Shown here piece after piece: positions 18,529-27,644 of a stretch of 51,086 bases of DNA. The notes under the pieces were generated by a model. It made no database searches. It saw only the letters and a program-made list of their open reading frames with translations, and was not told the origin of the DNA. Positions within the stretch are counted from its first letter, which is position 1. Each line of letters opens with the position of its first letter. This stretch comes from Bradyrhizobiaceae bacterium. GTDB lineage: Bacteria; Pseudomonadota; Alphaproteobacteria; Rhizobiales; Xanthobacteraceae. Location of the stretch: positions 1 to 51,086 of the forward strand of contig CANKHA010000018.1 in the NCBI GenBank assembly GCA_947481685.1, read 5' to 3'. The position numbers and the translations under genes are program-made.

Positions 18529-19533
18529 TCAACCCGCGAATTTGTCCCGCCAGCTCGGCAGCGCGCCCGGGAAGGGCAGCGCTGTTGCTTCATAAATGGC
18601 GCGGGCGATGGCGCGTGCTGTGACATTCGCTGCGACCACGCCAAGCCGGGAGAATCCATAGGTCGGATCGGTCAGCGCCTTTTTTCCCGTTGCGGCAGCA
18701 AACAACACGTCGCCATCGAGTGGCGTATGCACGGGATAGATCGCGCGCGCCATTCCGGTCTGCGCCATCACGGCGAGACGTTTGCACTGCGCCTTTGTCA
18801 GCAGCGCATCGGTCGCGACCACGACCAGCGTCGTGCTGGTGCGCGCCCCGCCTTTCATCTGCGGCTCCAGAGCATCGGCTGGTGTTGGGGATGGAAAGCC
18901 GCATCCGCCGAACTCGTTATTCTGCTCGACGGGTGCGGCCCAGAAATGCTTTGTCTCGCCGATCGTGACGCTGCCGACAGCGTTGACCGCGGCCATGACA
19001 CCGACGGTGATGCCTTCGGAGATGGCGGAGGCCGAGCCGAACCCGCCTTTCATGTTGACGGTGGTTGCGCCAAGCCCCGCGCCGACGCTGCCGAGCGCGC
19101 AGTCCTTGCTCGCATTGCCGGCCGCCTCATAGCCGAGCTCGCGATAGGGCGGATAACGGCCCCAGTTCTTGTCGCCGCCGCTCAACAGATCGAACAGGAT
19201 CGCGCCCGGGACAATAGGCACCACCGCATTGCCGATGGAATAGCCGCGGCCTTGTTCGCGCAGCCAGGCCTGCACACCGGACGGTGCATCGAGCCCGAAG
19301 GCCGAGCCGCCGGACAGCGTGATGGCATCGATGGCGCCGACGGTGCGTTCCGGATTGAGCAGGGCGGTCTCGCGCGTGCCGGGCCCGCCGCCGCGGATAT
19401 CGATGCCGGCAACAGCGGGTTCGTCGAAAATGAGGGCCGTGACGCCGGAGCCAAGCTTCGCGGCGCCGGCATGGCCGACCCGGACACCCTCAACATCGGT
19501 AATCAGATTGCGCATGGTGCTTTCATCAGCCAT
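18529..19533 (-). CDS. P1 family peptidase (DmpA-like aminopeptidase)
   Basis: This is an N-terminal nucleophile hydrolase of the DmpA/P1 family, 334 residues from MADESTMRNLITDVEGVRVG. Family landmarks are RGGGPGTRETALL, ITLSGGSAFGLDA and the region around TSTTLVVVATDALLTK. In this family self-cleavage frees a Ser or Thr nucleophile just before the VVVATDA strand; here the likely nucleophile is one of the threonines in STTL. Such enzymes remove N-terminal residues from small peptides and amides. The start may also be the ATG at 19515. A palindromic element begins only seven bases upstream of the start codon. Confidence 0.85.
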   Translation of the reverse strand: MADESTMRNLITDVEGVRVGHAGAAKLGSGVTALIFDEPAVAGIDIRGGGPGTRETALLNPERTVGAIDAITLSGGSAFGLDAPSGVQAWLREQGRGYSIGNAVVPIVPGAILFDLLSGGDKNWGRYPPYRELGYEAAGNASKDCALGSVGAGLGATTVNMKGGFGSASAISEGITVGVMAAVNAVGSVTIGETKHFWAAPVEQNNEFGGCGFPSPTPADALEPQMKGGARTSTTLVVVATDALLTKAQCKRLAVMAQTGMARAIYPVHTPLDGDVLFAAATGKKALTDPTYGFSRLGVVAANVTARAIARAIYEATALPFPGALPSWRDKFAG

Positions 19534-19539
19534 TTCCCC

Positions 19540-19591
19540 GTCATCCTGAGGTGCGACCCCGGCCTTGAGCCGGGGGAGCCTCGAAGGACGG
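19540..19591. repeat. Palindromic element of a second type
   Basis: Near-inverted outer arms GTCATCCTGAGG and CCTCGAAGGACG enclose perfect inner arms CCCCGGC and GCCGGGG. It lies between the divergent P1 peptidase and ccdA genes, within ten bases of the peptidase start. Short repeats with ATCCTGAGG ends are common in related genomes. Confidence 0.75.
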
Positions 19592-19681
19592 GCTGAACAT
19601 AGCAGATCAAAAAGAGTCATATTGCCGTCAGTTGTGTCCGTTGCGCTTGCAGAGACGTATCTCCGCATGCATCTAGGAGCC

Positions 19682-20416
19682 ATGGCCACCGATGTTTCCA
19701 TTCCCGCCGCGCTGGTCGCGGGGCTGATCAGCTTCCTGTCGCCCTGCGTATTGCCGCTGGTGCCGCCGTATCTGGTCTATCTCTCCGGCCTGTCGCTGGA
19801 GCGTTTCGCGGATAAGGAACCGGAGCCGCGCGTCCGCCGCGAAACAGTGCTCGGCGCGATGCTGTTCGTGCTGGGCTTCACCACGGTCTTCGTCGCGCTT
19901 GGCGCCAGCGCCAGTGCCGTTGGCGGGCTGGTCCGGGTCTATTCGGACATCCTGTCGAAGATTGCGGGCGTCGCCATCATCATCATGGGGCTGCACTTCC
20001 TCGGCGTATTCCGCCTGGCCTTCCTGATGGTCGAAAAGCGCGTCGAGGTGCCAAAGCCCGCCGGGTTGTGGGGCGCTTATGTGATGGGGCTGGCTTTTGC
20101 CTTCGGGTGGACGCCCTGCATCGGCCCGATCCTGGCTGCGATCCTTGCGGTCGCCGCATCCGAAGCGACAGTGGCGAAAGGCGCGGGACTGCTTGCAGTC
20201 TACTCGCTTGGGCTCGGCATTCCATTCCTGCTGGCCGCTTTTGCGGTCGAGCCGTTCGCCGCTTTCCTGGCGCGCTTTCGCAAACATCTCGGCGTTGTTG
20301 AGAAGGTGATGGGCGCTTTGCTGGTGCTGACCGGCATCGCCTTCCTCACCGGCTTCATCGCCACCGCGAGCTTCTGGTTGCTGGAGACATTCCCGGCGCT
20401 GGGGAAAATCGGCTAG
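19682..20416 (+). CDS. ccdA: Cytochrome c biogenesis protein CcdA
   Basis: The six-helix inner-membrane thiol reductase passes electrons from cytoplasmic thioredoxin to periplasmic partners for cytochrome c maturation. The 244 residues show the paired cysteine motifs SPCVLPLVPPYL (Cys22) and TPCIGPILA (Cys146), each in a membrane segment, as expected for the DsbD-TM family. The start at 19682 is chosen because the family begins just before the first helix; an upstream extension would run through the palindromic element. A palindrome follows directly after the stop. Confidence 0.92.
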   Translation: MATDVSIPAALVAGLISFLSPCVLPLVPPYLVYLSGLSLERFADKEPEPRVRRETVLGAMLFVLGFTTVFVALGASASAVGGLVRVYSDILSKIAGVAIIIMGLHFLGVFRLAFLMVEKRVEVPKPAGLWGAYVMGLAFAFGWTPCIGPILAAILAVAASEATVAKGAGLLAVYSLGLGIPFLLAAFAVEPFAAFLARFRKHLGVVEKVMGALLVLTGIAFLTGFIATASFWLLETFPALGKIG

Positions 20417-20463
20417 CGCGTGATCCCGAAAAGTGGGAACCGGTTTTCGGATCAGATCACGCG
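20417..20463. repeat. Palindromic intergenic element, copy 3
   Basis: Outer arms CGCGTGATC and GATCACGCG enclose CCGAAAA and TTTTCGG around the core GTGGGAACCGG. It sits between the convergent ccdA and DUF6867 genes. A further half-arm (GCGTGATC) occurs at about 20475. Confidence 0.85.
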
Positions 20464-20480
20464 CAAATGCTAAAGCGTGA

Positions 20481-20831
20481 TCAGGCGCGGCGCTTCCAGG
20501 AAATCAATCCCGTCCGCTGCGTCAGCCAGTGATATTGCGTGACCATCTGGCCGGTGCGCGTCACCGCATAGCCCATCATGCTGACGATGAAGCAGATCGC
20601 GGTGTCGAGCGCGTAGTAATACGGCCAGAGCAAGGTGCCTTCGAACAACGCGAAGTGCAGGAAGCGCACGACCATTCCGAGGATCAGCGTATAGCCGGCG
20701 AGTTGCCACCACGGCCGCCAGGTGATCGCGATGGCGCGGCCGGTCAAATAAGCTGTTCCGCCGCCAAGCAGCAGCGTGACCAGCAGGAAAACGCCGAGCG
20801 AACTTTCTTCGTACAGATAGCCCTGCATCAT
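20481..20831 (-). CDS. DUF6867 membrane protein of the liv operon
   Basis: The 116-residue protein has about three membrane segments (LGVFLLVTLLLGGGTAYL, LAGYTLILGMVVRFLHFALF and ALDTAICFIVSMMGYAV) and a basic end (ISWKRRA). I recognise it as the small DUF6867 protein usually found after livF in this bacterial group. Its start overlaps the livF stop by four bases, so it is translationally coupled. It may help assemble or modulate the importer, but no function is established to my knowledge. Confidence 0.8.
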   Translation of the reverse strand: MMQGYLYEESSLGVFLLVTLLLGGGTAYLTGRAIAITWRPWWQLAGYTLILGMVVRFLHFALFEGTLLWPYYYALDTAICFIVSMMGYAVTRTGQMVTQYHWLTQRTGLISWKRRA

Positions 20832-21565
20832 GGCGTGGCCTGCTGCCGCCCTCCCTCGAGATAGGCGGCCTTCACTTCGGGCCGCGCCAAGAGGCTTGCG
20901 CCGGTGCCCGAGAGGGTGATGAGGCCGTTGACCATCACATAGCCGCGGTGCGCCAGCTTGAGTGCGTGAAACGCGTTCTGCTCCACCAGGAACACCGTGA
21001 GGCCTTCGCTTTTATTGAGATCGCGGATGGCATCGAAGATCTGCTTCGCCACCAGCGGTGCGAGACCAAGCGACGGTTCGTCCAGCAGCAGCAGCCGCGG
21101 GCGGCTCATTAATGCGCGCGCAATCGACAGCATCTGCTGTTCGCCGCCGGAGAGCGTGCCGCCGCGCTGCTCCAGGCGCTCACGCAGACGCGGGAAGAGG
21201 GTCAGCACGCGCTCGAGGTCGGCCGCGAAATGCTCGGGCGGCGCGACGATCGAGCCCATCTGCAAATTTTCCAGCACTGTCATGCGGGCGAAGATGCGGC
21301 GGCCTTCCGGCGACTGGGCAATCTTCAGCGCGGCAATCTCGTGGGTCGGCAGTTGCGTGATGTTTTGACCGTCGAAGGTGATGCTGCCTTCGCGTGCGCG
21401 CGGATTGCCGCAGATCGTCATCATCAGGGTCGATTTGCCCGCGCCATTGGCGCCGATCAGCGCGACAATCTCGCCTTCATGCACATCGATATCGACGCCC
21501 TTCAGCGCCGGGATGCGCCCGTAATAGGTCTCGACGCCGCGGACGGAGAGCAGCGGTTCAGTCAT
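20828..21565 (-). CDS. livF: HAAT-family ABC transporter ATP-binding protein LivF
   Basis: This is the second ATPase of a branched-chain (hydrophobic) amino acid-type importer, 245 residues. The Walker A motif is GANGAGKST, the signature LSGGEQQM and Walker B LLLLDEPSLGLAP; the H-loop lies beyond FLVEQN. It overlaps both livG and DUF6867 by four bases. The substrate could be branched-chain amino acids, but members of this family also import aromatic acids, and pca genes lie immediately upstream. Confidence 0.92.
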   Translation of the reverse strand: MTEPLLSVRGVETYYGRIPALKGVDIDVHEGEIVALIGANGAGKSTLMMTICGNPRAREGSITFDGQNITQLPTHEIAALKIAQSPEGRRIFARMTVLENLQMGSIVAPPEHFAADLERVLTLFPRLRERLEQRGGTLSGGEQQMLSIARALMSRPRLLLLDEPSLGLAPLVAKQIFDAIRDLNKSEGLTVFLVEQNAFHALKLAHRGYVMVNGLITLSGTGASLLARPEVKAAYLEGGRQQATP

Positions 21566-22473
21566 AGCCCGACCTTCGCCGCGACATTCTGGACTTCATC
21601 TTCTTCGACGCCAAGATAGGCCGCGATCACGTTGGGATCGTTGCGCACCGCTTCCGGTGTGCCATCGGCGATCTTGATGCCGTGATCCAGCACGACGATG
21701 TGGTCGGAGATCTGCATCACCACCGACATGTCATGCTCGATCAGCAGGATCGACGTGATGCCGTCCTTCTTGATCGACAGCAGCAGTTCGTTGAGGTCCG
21801 CGCTTTCGCGTGGATTGAGGCCGGCCGCCGGTTCGTCGAGGCAGAGCAGCACCGGATCGGTGCACATGGCGCGCGCCACTTCCAGCCGTCGCTGGGCGCC
21901 GTAAGGCAATTCACCCGCCGCATCGTCGGCGCGATCCAGCAGATTTATCTTCTCAAGCCAATAGACCGCACGCTCGATGGCCTCGCGTTGGGCGCGGGCA
22001 TAGCTGGGTGCACCGAAGATGCCGAGCGCGGTGAAGCCCGAGGCATTCATCAGCATGTTGTGCTGCGCGACGAGCAGGTTCTCCAGCACGCTCATGCCCT
22101 GGAACAGGCGAATATTCTGGAAGGTGCGGGTGACGCGCGCTTTCTCGGTGACCAGGAAGTCCGGCATGCGCTCCAGCAGGAAGAGGGCGCCTTCGGGCCG
22201 GCGCAGGCTGCGTTGACCGCGCGCGGTGACGACATCGAGTTCGTTCCACAACACGGGATCGCCGTGCAGCAGCGCGATGCGCCCTTCGCTCGGCTTGTAG
22301 AAACCGGTGATGCAGTTGAACACCGTGGTCTTGCCGGCGCCGTTCGGCCCGATCAGCGCGGTGATGACGCCGCGCTTGGCTTCGAACGACAGGTCGTGGA
22401 TGGCGACAAGGCCGCCGAAGCGCATCGTGAGATGCTCCACCCGCAGCAGGACATCGTGCGGCGCGAGAGCCAT
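21562..22473 (-). CDS. livG: HAAT-family ABC transporter ATP-binding protein LivG
   Basis: This is the first ATPase of the importer, 303 residues. Walker A is GPNGAGKTT, the signature-like region LPYGAQRRLEVARAM and Walker B LLCLDEPAAGLNP, followed by IEHDMSVVM with the switch histidine. A longer than usual region between Walker A and the signature (about residues 60-150) is typical of LivG. Its start codon overlaps the livM stop by one base. Confidence 0.92.
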   Translation of the reverse strand: MALAPHDVLLRVEHLTMRFGGLVAIHDLSFEAKRGVITALIGPNGAGKTTVFNCITGFYKPSEGRIALLHGDPVLWNELDVVTARGQRSLRRPEGALFLLERMPDFLVTEKARVTRTFQNIRLFQGMSVLENLLVAQHNMLMNASGFTALGIFGAPSYARAQREAIERAVYWLEKINLLDRADDAAGELPYGAQRRLEVARAMCTDPVLLCLDEPAAGLNPRESADLNELLLSIKKDGITSILLIEHDMSVVMQISDHIVVLDHGIKIADGTPEAVRNDPNVIAAYLGVEEDEVQNVAAKVGL

Positions 22474-23852
22474 TATCCGCGGCCCTCTTTCAGGAGGTCG
22501 GCGGGAATGGCCTTGCGCTCTTCCAGGAAGATGGAAGGCTCACGCGTCGAGATCAGGCCGCGCGGCTTCCAGATCATGATCAGCACCATCGCCGCGCCGA
22601 ACAGCAGCATGCGGTAGCGGATGGGTTCGAAATCGTTGCCGAAAATCTGCTTGAGGAAATCAAGCTCGCGCATGATCTCGGTGCCGCCCACCAGCAGGAT
22701 GGCGGCGATAGCGACGCCAATCTGGCTGCCCATGCCTCCGAGCACGACGATGGAGAGGATGGTCGCGGATTCGATGAAGGTGAACGACTCCGGTGAGATG
22801 AAGCCCTGCCGTGCGGAGAAAAACGATCCGGCGAAGCCCGCCAGCATCGCGCCCATCGCAAACGCGGTGAGCTTGGTATTGGTGGTGTTGATGCCGAGCG
22901 AGCGGCAGGCGATCTCATCCTCTCGCAACGCTTCCCAGGCGCGCCCGACCGGCATACGCCGCAAGCGGATGGTGATGAAGGCGGTGAACAGCGCCAGCGC
23001 CAGTATCAAGTAATAGAGAAAGATCGTCCGGTAAAGCGGCGAGAATTCCAGCCCGAATATCGCGGCGAAGCCTTCATCGGATGCGTTAAAGGGGATGCCG
23101 AAGAAAGTAGGCCGCGGGATGCCGCTGATGCCGGCATAGCCATTGGTGAGTGAAACCCAGTTGATCAGCACGAGGCGAATGATTTCGCCGAAGGCGAGAG
23201 TCACGATGGCGAGATAGTCGCCGCGCAGCCGCAGCACCGGAAAGCCGAGCAGTACCCCCCAGAACGACGCGAGGATGCCGGAGAGCGGCAGCAGCATCCA
23301 GAACGACATGCCGAATTCCTTCGACAGCAGCGCGTAGGAATAAGCGCCGACGGCATAGAAGGCGACGTAGCCGAGATCGAGCAGGCCGGCGAGGCCGACG
23401 ACGATATTCAGTCCCCAGCCGAGCATGACGTAGATCAGGATCTGAATGCCGAAATTGTCGATCCACTTTAGTGCGCCGGGATTGATGCCGGTGAAGGCAA
23501 GCACGAAAATCGGATAGACGACGGCAAATCCGAGCGCGAAAGGCGTGAAGAACTTGCTGAAGACCTTGCGCAGGTTGGAAGCTGGAGCGCTTGGCTTCGC
23601 CCGTGCCCGCCTGCGTTCCAGCCACGGGCCCGCCAGCACATAGAGAAATCGTGCAATGGCGATAAGCGCGACAACCGAGAAGAGCGACTCCCAGCGTGCT
23701 TCGAGCAGCAGCGTGTTGGTCATGCTCTGCACGCTGACGAAACCAACCAGCGGCAGGAAGAGAGCGAAAGCCAGGAAACCGGTCACCAGCGCTTCTTTCA
23801 GTGCGCGACCAACAAGAGATGGGGGTGCCCGATCGGGCGCCTCTGCCGGCAT
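22473..23852 (-). CDS. livM: HAAT-family ABC transporter permease LivM
   Basis: This inner-membrane permease has 459 residues. The first 120 or so form an N-terminal extension with membrane segments seen in the longer LivM proteins. The core holds YVMLGWGLNIVVGLAGLLDLGYVAFYAVGA-type sequence and the EAA-like loop GRAWEALREDEIACRSLGIN that contacts the ATPase. It begins two bases after the livH stop. Confidence 0.92.
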   Translation of the reverse strand: MPAEAPDRAPPSLVGRALKEALVTGFLAFALFLPLVGFVSVQSMTNTLLLEARWESLFSVVALIAIARFLYVLAGPWLERRRARAKPSAPASNLRKVFSKFFTPFALGFAVVYPIFVLAFTGINPGALKWIDNFGIQILIYVMLGWGLNIVVGLAGLLDLGYVAFYAVGAYSYALLSKEFGMSFWMLLPLSGILASFWGVLLGFPVLRLRGDYLAIVTLAFGEIIRLVLINWVSLTNGYAGISGIPRPTFFGIPFNASDEGFAAIFGLEFSPLYRTIFLYYLILALALFTAFITIRLRRMPVGRAWEALREDEIACRSLGINTTNTKLTAFAMGAMLAGFAGSFFSARQGFISPESFTFIESATILSIVVLGGMGSQIGVAIAAILLVGGTEIMRELDFLKQIFGNDFEPIRYRMLLFGAAMVLIMIWKPRGLISTREPSIFLEERKAIPADLLKEGRG

Positions 23853-23853
23853 C

Positions 23854-24771
23854 TCACACCTTCTCGACGTCCGGCCTGCCGAGAATTCCCTGCGGCAGGA
23901 AGATCAGGACGATGGCCAGGACGCCGAACACCGCGACATCCTTGTAGTCGATGGAGAAGTAGGCCGACCACATGGTCTCGATCAGCCCGATAATCAGCCC
24001 GCCGATCACCGCGCCGGGGAGGGAGCCGATGCCGCCGAGCACCGCGGCGGTGAAGGCCTTGATGCCGGGTACGAAGCCGTCGGAGAAGCTCACGACACCG
24101 TAGTACATCAGGTACATCGAGCCGGCGACGGCGGCGAGCGCGGCGGCAATCACGAAGGTGATGGAAATGGTGCGATCGACATTGACGCCGACCAGCGACG
24201 CCATTTTCTGATCCTGTTCGCAGGCGCGCTGAGCGCGGCCGAGCGAGGTCTTGGTCACCAGGAACCAGAACGCGCCCAGCAGCAGGATGGTCACCACCCA
24301 GATCGTGATCTGCTCGTAGGATACCGCGACCGTGTAGTTGCCGTTGTCCATCAGGATGATTTGTTTGTGGAACAAGGGCGGGATCGACTTGTTGCGCTGG
24401 CCCTGCGTCACCTGCACGAAATTGGTCAGGAAGATCGACATGCCGATCGATGAGATCAGCGGCGCGAGGCGGAAGGACTTCCGTAGCGGGCGATAGGCCA
24501 CCCGCTCGATGGTCCAGTTCAGCACGGCGCTCAGCACCATCGAGATGACCATGATGATCATCAGCGCCATGACCATGGAAGAGACGCCGAACCATGTGGT
24601 GATCAGCAGCAGCGCGTTGAGCGCGATGAAGGCGGACACCATGAACACGCCGCTATGGGCGAAGTTCACCATGTTGAGGATGCCGAAGACCATCGTGTAG
24701 CCGATGGCGATGAGCCCGTAGATCGAGCCGAGGGTAAGGCCGTTGATGAGCTGTTGGACGAAGACTTCCAT
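23854..24771 (-). CDS. livH: HAAT-family ABC transporter permease LivH
   Basis: This inner-membrane permease of 305 residues starts MEVFVQQLINGLTLGSIYGL. It contains YTMVFGILNMVNFAHSGVFM, which is diagnostic of LivH, and the EAA-like loop GRAQRACEQDQKMASLVGVN. It is the first gene of livHMGF-DUF6867. No periplasmic binding protein gene is adjacent in this window, so the solute receptor must be encoded elsewhere. About 150 bases separate it from the upstream pcaC stop, enough for its own promoter. Confidence 0.92.
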   Translation of the reverse strand: MEVFVQQLINGLTLGSIYGLIAIGYTMVFGILNMVNFAHSGVFMVSAFIALNALLLITTWFGVSSMVMALMIIMVISMVLSAVLNWTIERVAYRPLRKSFRLAPLISSIGMSIFLTNFVQVTQGQRNKSIPPLFHKQIILMDNGNYTVAVSYEQITIWVVTILLLGAFWFLVTKTSLGRAQRACEQDQKMASLVGVNVDRTISITFVIAAALAAVAGSMYLMYYGVVSFSDGFVPGIKAFTAAVLGGIGSLPGAVIGGLIIGLIETMWSAYFSIDYKDVAVFGVLAIVLIFLPQGILGRPDVEKV

Positions 24772-24924
24772 GCGTCCGCGGGGCTCCTGTCGCCTCTTTG
24801 TCGCTGAATTGCTGTTTATTTCTAGCAGGGGCGGTTAAGGGCGGCAACGCTGGGGGATGCGGAACCTGCCAGTTTGTGCGCCATCCTCTGCGTTATCCTG
24901 ACGCTGTATCGGCAATCGGGCGTT

Positions 24925-25314
24925 TTACAGCGCTTTGCCTATCTCTTTCATCACATCGGCGGCTTCCTTGAAGGCGTGATTGGCGGCCGGCACACCGCAA
25001 TAGATCGCCTGCTGCATCAGGATTTCCTTGATGTCGGTGGCTGTAAAGCCGCCTTCGGTCATGGCTGCGCGCACATGCAGACGGAATTCGTCCCAATGGC
25101 CGAGCGCGACCATCGAGCCGATCACCAGAATACGCCGGGTGCGCTCGTCGAAATGCGTTCGGGTCCAGATCTCGCCCCAGGCGTAGCGGCTAATGAAATC
25201 CTGAAATTCGTCATTGAGTGGCGTCTTGCCTGCCGTGGCCTTGTCGACCCAGGCATTGCCCAGCACCTTGCGACGGCGGGACATGCCTTTGTCATAGCGT
25301 TCGCGGTCATCCAT
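24925..25314 (-). CDS. pcaC: 4-carboxymuconolactone decarboxylase
   Basis: PcaC converts gamma-carboxymuconolactone to 3-oxoadipate enol-lactone in the protocatechuate branch of the beta-ketoadipate pathway. The 129 residues contain the family core HFDERTRRILVIGSMVALGH and EGGFTATDIKEILMQQAIYC, ending AANHAFKEA. Length is normal for a stand-alone PcaC. AGGAGA precedes the ATG. It follows pcaD by nine bases as the last gene of pcaB-pcaD-pcaC. Confidence 0.93.
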   Translation of the reverse strand: MDDRERYDKGMSRRRKVLGNAWVDKATAGKTPLNDEFQDFISRYAWGEIWTRTHFDERTRRILVIGSMVALGHWDEFRLHVRAAMTEGGFTATDIKEILMQQAIYCGVPAANHAFKEAADVMKEIGKAL

Positions 25315-25323
25315 GGGTGTCTC

Positions 25324-26109
25324 CTAGGGCGCAGAGAGAAACTTCAACACGGTGTCACTATAGATCGCCGGTTGCTCCACGTTGGAAATATGCGCGGTGT
25401 CCAACACCGTCAGCGTGGCGCCCGGAATATGCGCCCGCATGAATTCGGCGGCTTCCAGCGGCGTGGAGAGATCGTGCTGGCCGCCGATGATCAAGGTCCG
25501 CGCCTCGATCCTCGGCAACAACGCGCGCAGATCCATATCGCGGACGGTCTCGCAGGAAGCGATGTAGCCCTCGACCGGTGTTTCGCAGAGCATTGCCCGC
25601 ATGCGGGCGACGGTCTGCGGTTCGCGTGCGCGGAAATCGGCGGTGAACCAGATAGCCATGATTCCGTCGGCGACGGACTCCAGGCCATGATCGCGGATCG
25701 CCTTGATGCGGTTATCCCAGGGTGTTTTGTTGGGAAAATAGGCTGAGGTGTTGGAGAGGATCAGCTTGTCGATGCGATCCGGCGCATTCGCGCCAAGCCA
25801 TTGTCCGACCATGCCGCCCATGGAAATTCCGCACCAATGCACGCTGTCGAGCTGGAGTGCATCCATGATCGCGAGCGCATCGCGGCCGAGCGTTTCCATG
25901 GTGTGTGGCGCATTGCCCAAGCCCGAGCGGCCATGGCCGCGCCGGTCGTAACGCACGACGCGAAACGATTTGGACCACGCGGGCACATTGCCGTTCCAGA
26001 GCCGCAGATCCGTGCCGAGCGAATTGGAGAGCATCGACGTGGGCGCCGAATCGGGACCGTCGACCTCGACATAAAGCGGACAGCCGTCGTCGGTGTCGAT
26101 CACGGGCAC
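25324..26109 (-). CDS. pcaD: 3-oxoadipate enol-lactonase
   Basis: This alpha/beta hydrolase of 261 residues opens the enol-lactone to 3-oxoadipate. The nucleophile elbow is GISMGG, an oxyanion-region pattern SNSLGTDLRLW follows strand 3, and the catalytic His is in DTAHISNVEQP. It starts at GTG, ten bases after the pcaB stop. The order pcaB-pcaD-pcaC leaves no doubt about the pathway. The protocatechuate dioxygenase genes (pcaGH) are not in the window. Confidence 0.92.
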   Translation of the reverse strand: MPVIDTDDGCPLYVEVDGPDSAPTSMLSNSLGTDLRLWNGNVPAWSKSFRVVRYDRRGHGRSGLGNAPHTMETLGRDALAIMDALQLDSVHWCGISMGGMVGQWLGANAPDRIDKLILSNTSAYFPNKTPWDNRIKAIRDHGLESVADGIMAIWFTADFRAREPQTVARMRAMLCETPVEGYIASCETVRDMDLRALLPRIEARTLIIGGQHDLSTPLEAAEFMRAHIPGATLTVLDTAHISNVEQPAIYSDTVLKFLSAP

Positions 26110-26119
26110 GCCTGCGCCC

Positions 26120-27478
26120 TCATGGTTTCTGGATCGACGCCAGCAGGCGGTCGATGAACTGGCCTGCCATGCCGGTGTAATTTTCAGGTTGGAACAGCTT
26201 GGCGATATCGCTCGCCGGAATCTGCGCGGTGACGTGCTTGTCCTCGCCCAGCACGTCGCGCAGATGACGGTTCTCCTTCACGGCCTTCTTCGAGGCCTCC
26301 TCGACCAGCTTGTGGGCATCCTGCTTGCCGATCTTGGCGGCGAGCGCGATTGACGCAGCTTCCGCCATGATCAGTCCGTCGGTGAGATCGAGATTTTTGC
26401 GCATGCGTGCGCTATCGACTTCGAGGCCTTCGGCGATATCGACAATGGCGCGCAATGCACCCGACGTAACCAACAGCAGCGCGGGGAAGGTCGGCCATTC
26501 CGCCTGCCAGCCGCCAAGTGCGCGTTCGTGCTCCTGCACCTGCGCGGCGAAAATGGTGGCTGCAAGCTGTGGCGCCATGGTCGCCGCCGCTAGCGCTGCC
26601 GCAGCCGCGGTGGGGTTGCGCTTGTGCGGCATCGACGACGATCCGCCGCGCCCGGCTTCCGCGGGCTCGAAAGCTTCGCCGACTTCGGTTTGCATCAGCA
26701 GCGACACGTCGCGTGCGATCTTGCCGCAGGTGCCGGCGAGAATTGCGAGCGCGCCCGCAATCTCGGCGAGCCGGTCGCGGTGGCTGTGCCAAGGGGCTTC
26801 CGGCGCCGGAAGATTCAAGAGTGCCGCAAGCTTGTTGGTGACGTCGAGGCCTTTGTCGCCGAGCGCCGCCAGCGTGCCGGCCGCGCCACCGAATTGCAGC
26901 ACCAGCGCTTCCTGCCTGAGACGCACAAGGCGCACGTGTGTGCGGGACAATGCCGCGGCGTAACCTGCGAGCTTGAGCCCGAACGGCATCGGCAGCGCCT
27001 GTTGCATCCAGGTGCGGGCTACCGCGGGTGTAGTCTTGTGTTGCTTGGCTTGCGCACTGAAGCCTGCGATCGCGCGGTCAAGATCACCAACAAGTGCGTC
27101 AATCGCCTCGCGCAGTTCCAGCACCAGGGCGGTGTCGATGATGTCCTGGCTGGTCGCGCCCCAATGCACGAAGCCGGAAGCTTCCTTGTCGGTCTTGGCG
27201 ACTTCCGCCGTTAACATCTTCACCAGCGGGATGGCGATGTTGCCGCCGGCGACCGCGTCCTCGCCGATCTTGCCCAGGTCGAACCGCTCGGCCTTGCAGG
27301 CCTGGACGATGGCAGCGACGGCCTTGGCGGGAATGACGCCGGCCTCGGCCTCGGCTTTCGCCAGCGCCGCCTCGACGTCGAGCATGCGTTGCAGCCGCGC
27401 GGTGTCATCGACCACGGCGCGCATCGCCGCGCTGGAAAACAGCGGGCCGAGCAGGGAAGAAGAGGTCAAATAGGACAT
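26120..27478 (-). CDS. pcaB: 3-carboxy-cis,cis-muconate cycloisomerase
   Basis: PcaB is a fumarase/aspartase-superfamily enzyme of 452 residues that lactonises 3-carboxymuconate. The signature GSSSMPHKRNPT is present, as is GATSQDIIDTALVLELR with the substrate-binding region. The long C-terminal helix set ends HVTAQIPASDIAKLFQPENYTG-like sequence typical of PcaB, not of PurB. It is the first gene of the pca unit and is divergent from the CoxG-like gene, with about 165 bases between starts. Confidence 0.93.
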   Translation of the reverse strand: MSYLTSSSLLGPLFSSAAMRAVVDDTARLQRMLDVEAALAKAEAEAGVIPAKAVAAIVQACKAERFDLGKIGEDAVAGGNIAIPLVKMLTAEVAKTDKEASGFVHWGATSQDIIDTALVLELREAIDALVGDLDRAIAGFSAQAKQHKTTPAVARTWMQQALPMPFGLKLAGYAAALSRTHVRLVRLRQEALVLQFGGAAGTLAALGDKGLDVTNKLAALLNLPAPEAPWHSHRDRLAEIAGALAILAGTCGKIARDVSLLMQTEVGEAFEPAEAGRGGSSSMPHKRNPTAAAAALAAATMAPQLAATIFAAQVQEHERALGGWQAEWPTFPALLLVTSGALRAIVDIAEGLEVDSARMRKNLDLTDGLIMAEAASIALAAKIGKQDAHKLVEEASKKAVKENRHLRDVLGEDKHVTAQIPASDIAKLFQPENYTGMAGQFIDRLLASIQKP

Positions 27479-27644
27479 GGATGGAATGACTCGTGGAGCG
27501 CACAGTTAGCCCGATTTGCCGCGGCGGGGCGAGGGGCACTTTGGGACTATAATCTTGCATGCCACGTCTGAACCGGCCGGGTTTGACGCTGGCAGGGCAT
27601 TTCGACTATTCCCCGCGTCAGGCTCAAACGCGCGGAGAGTAGCA

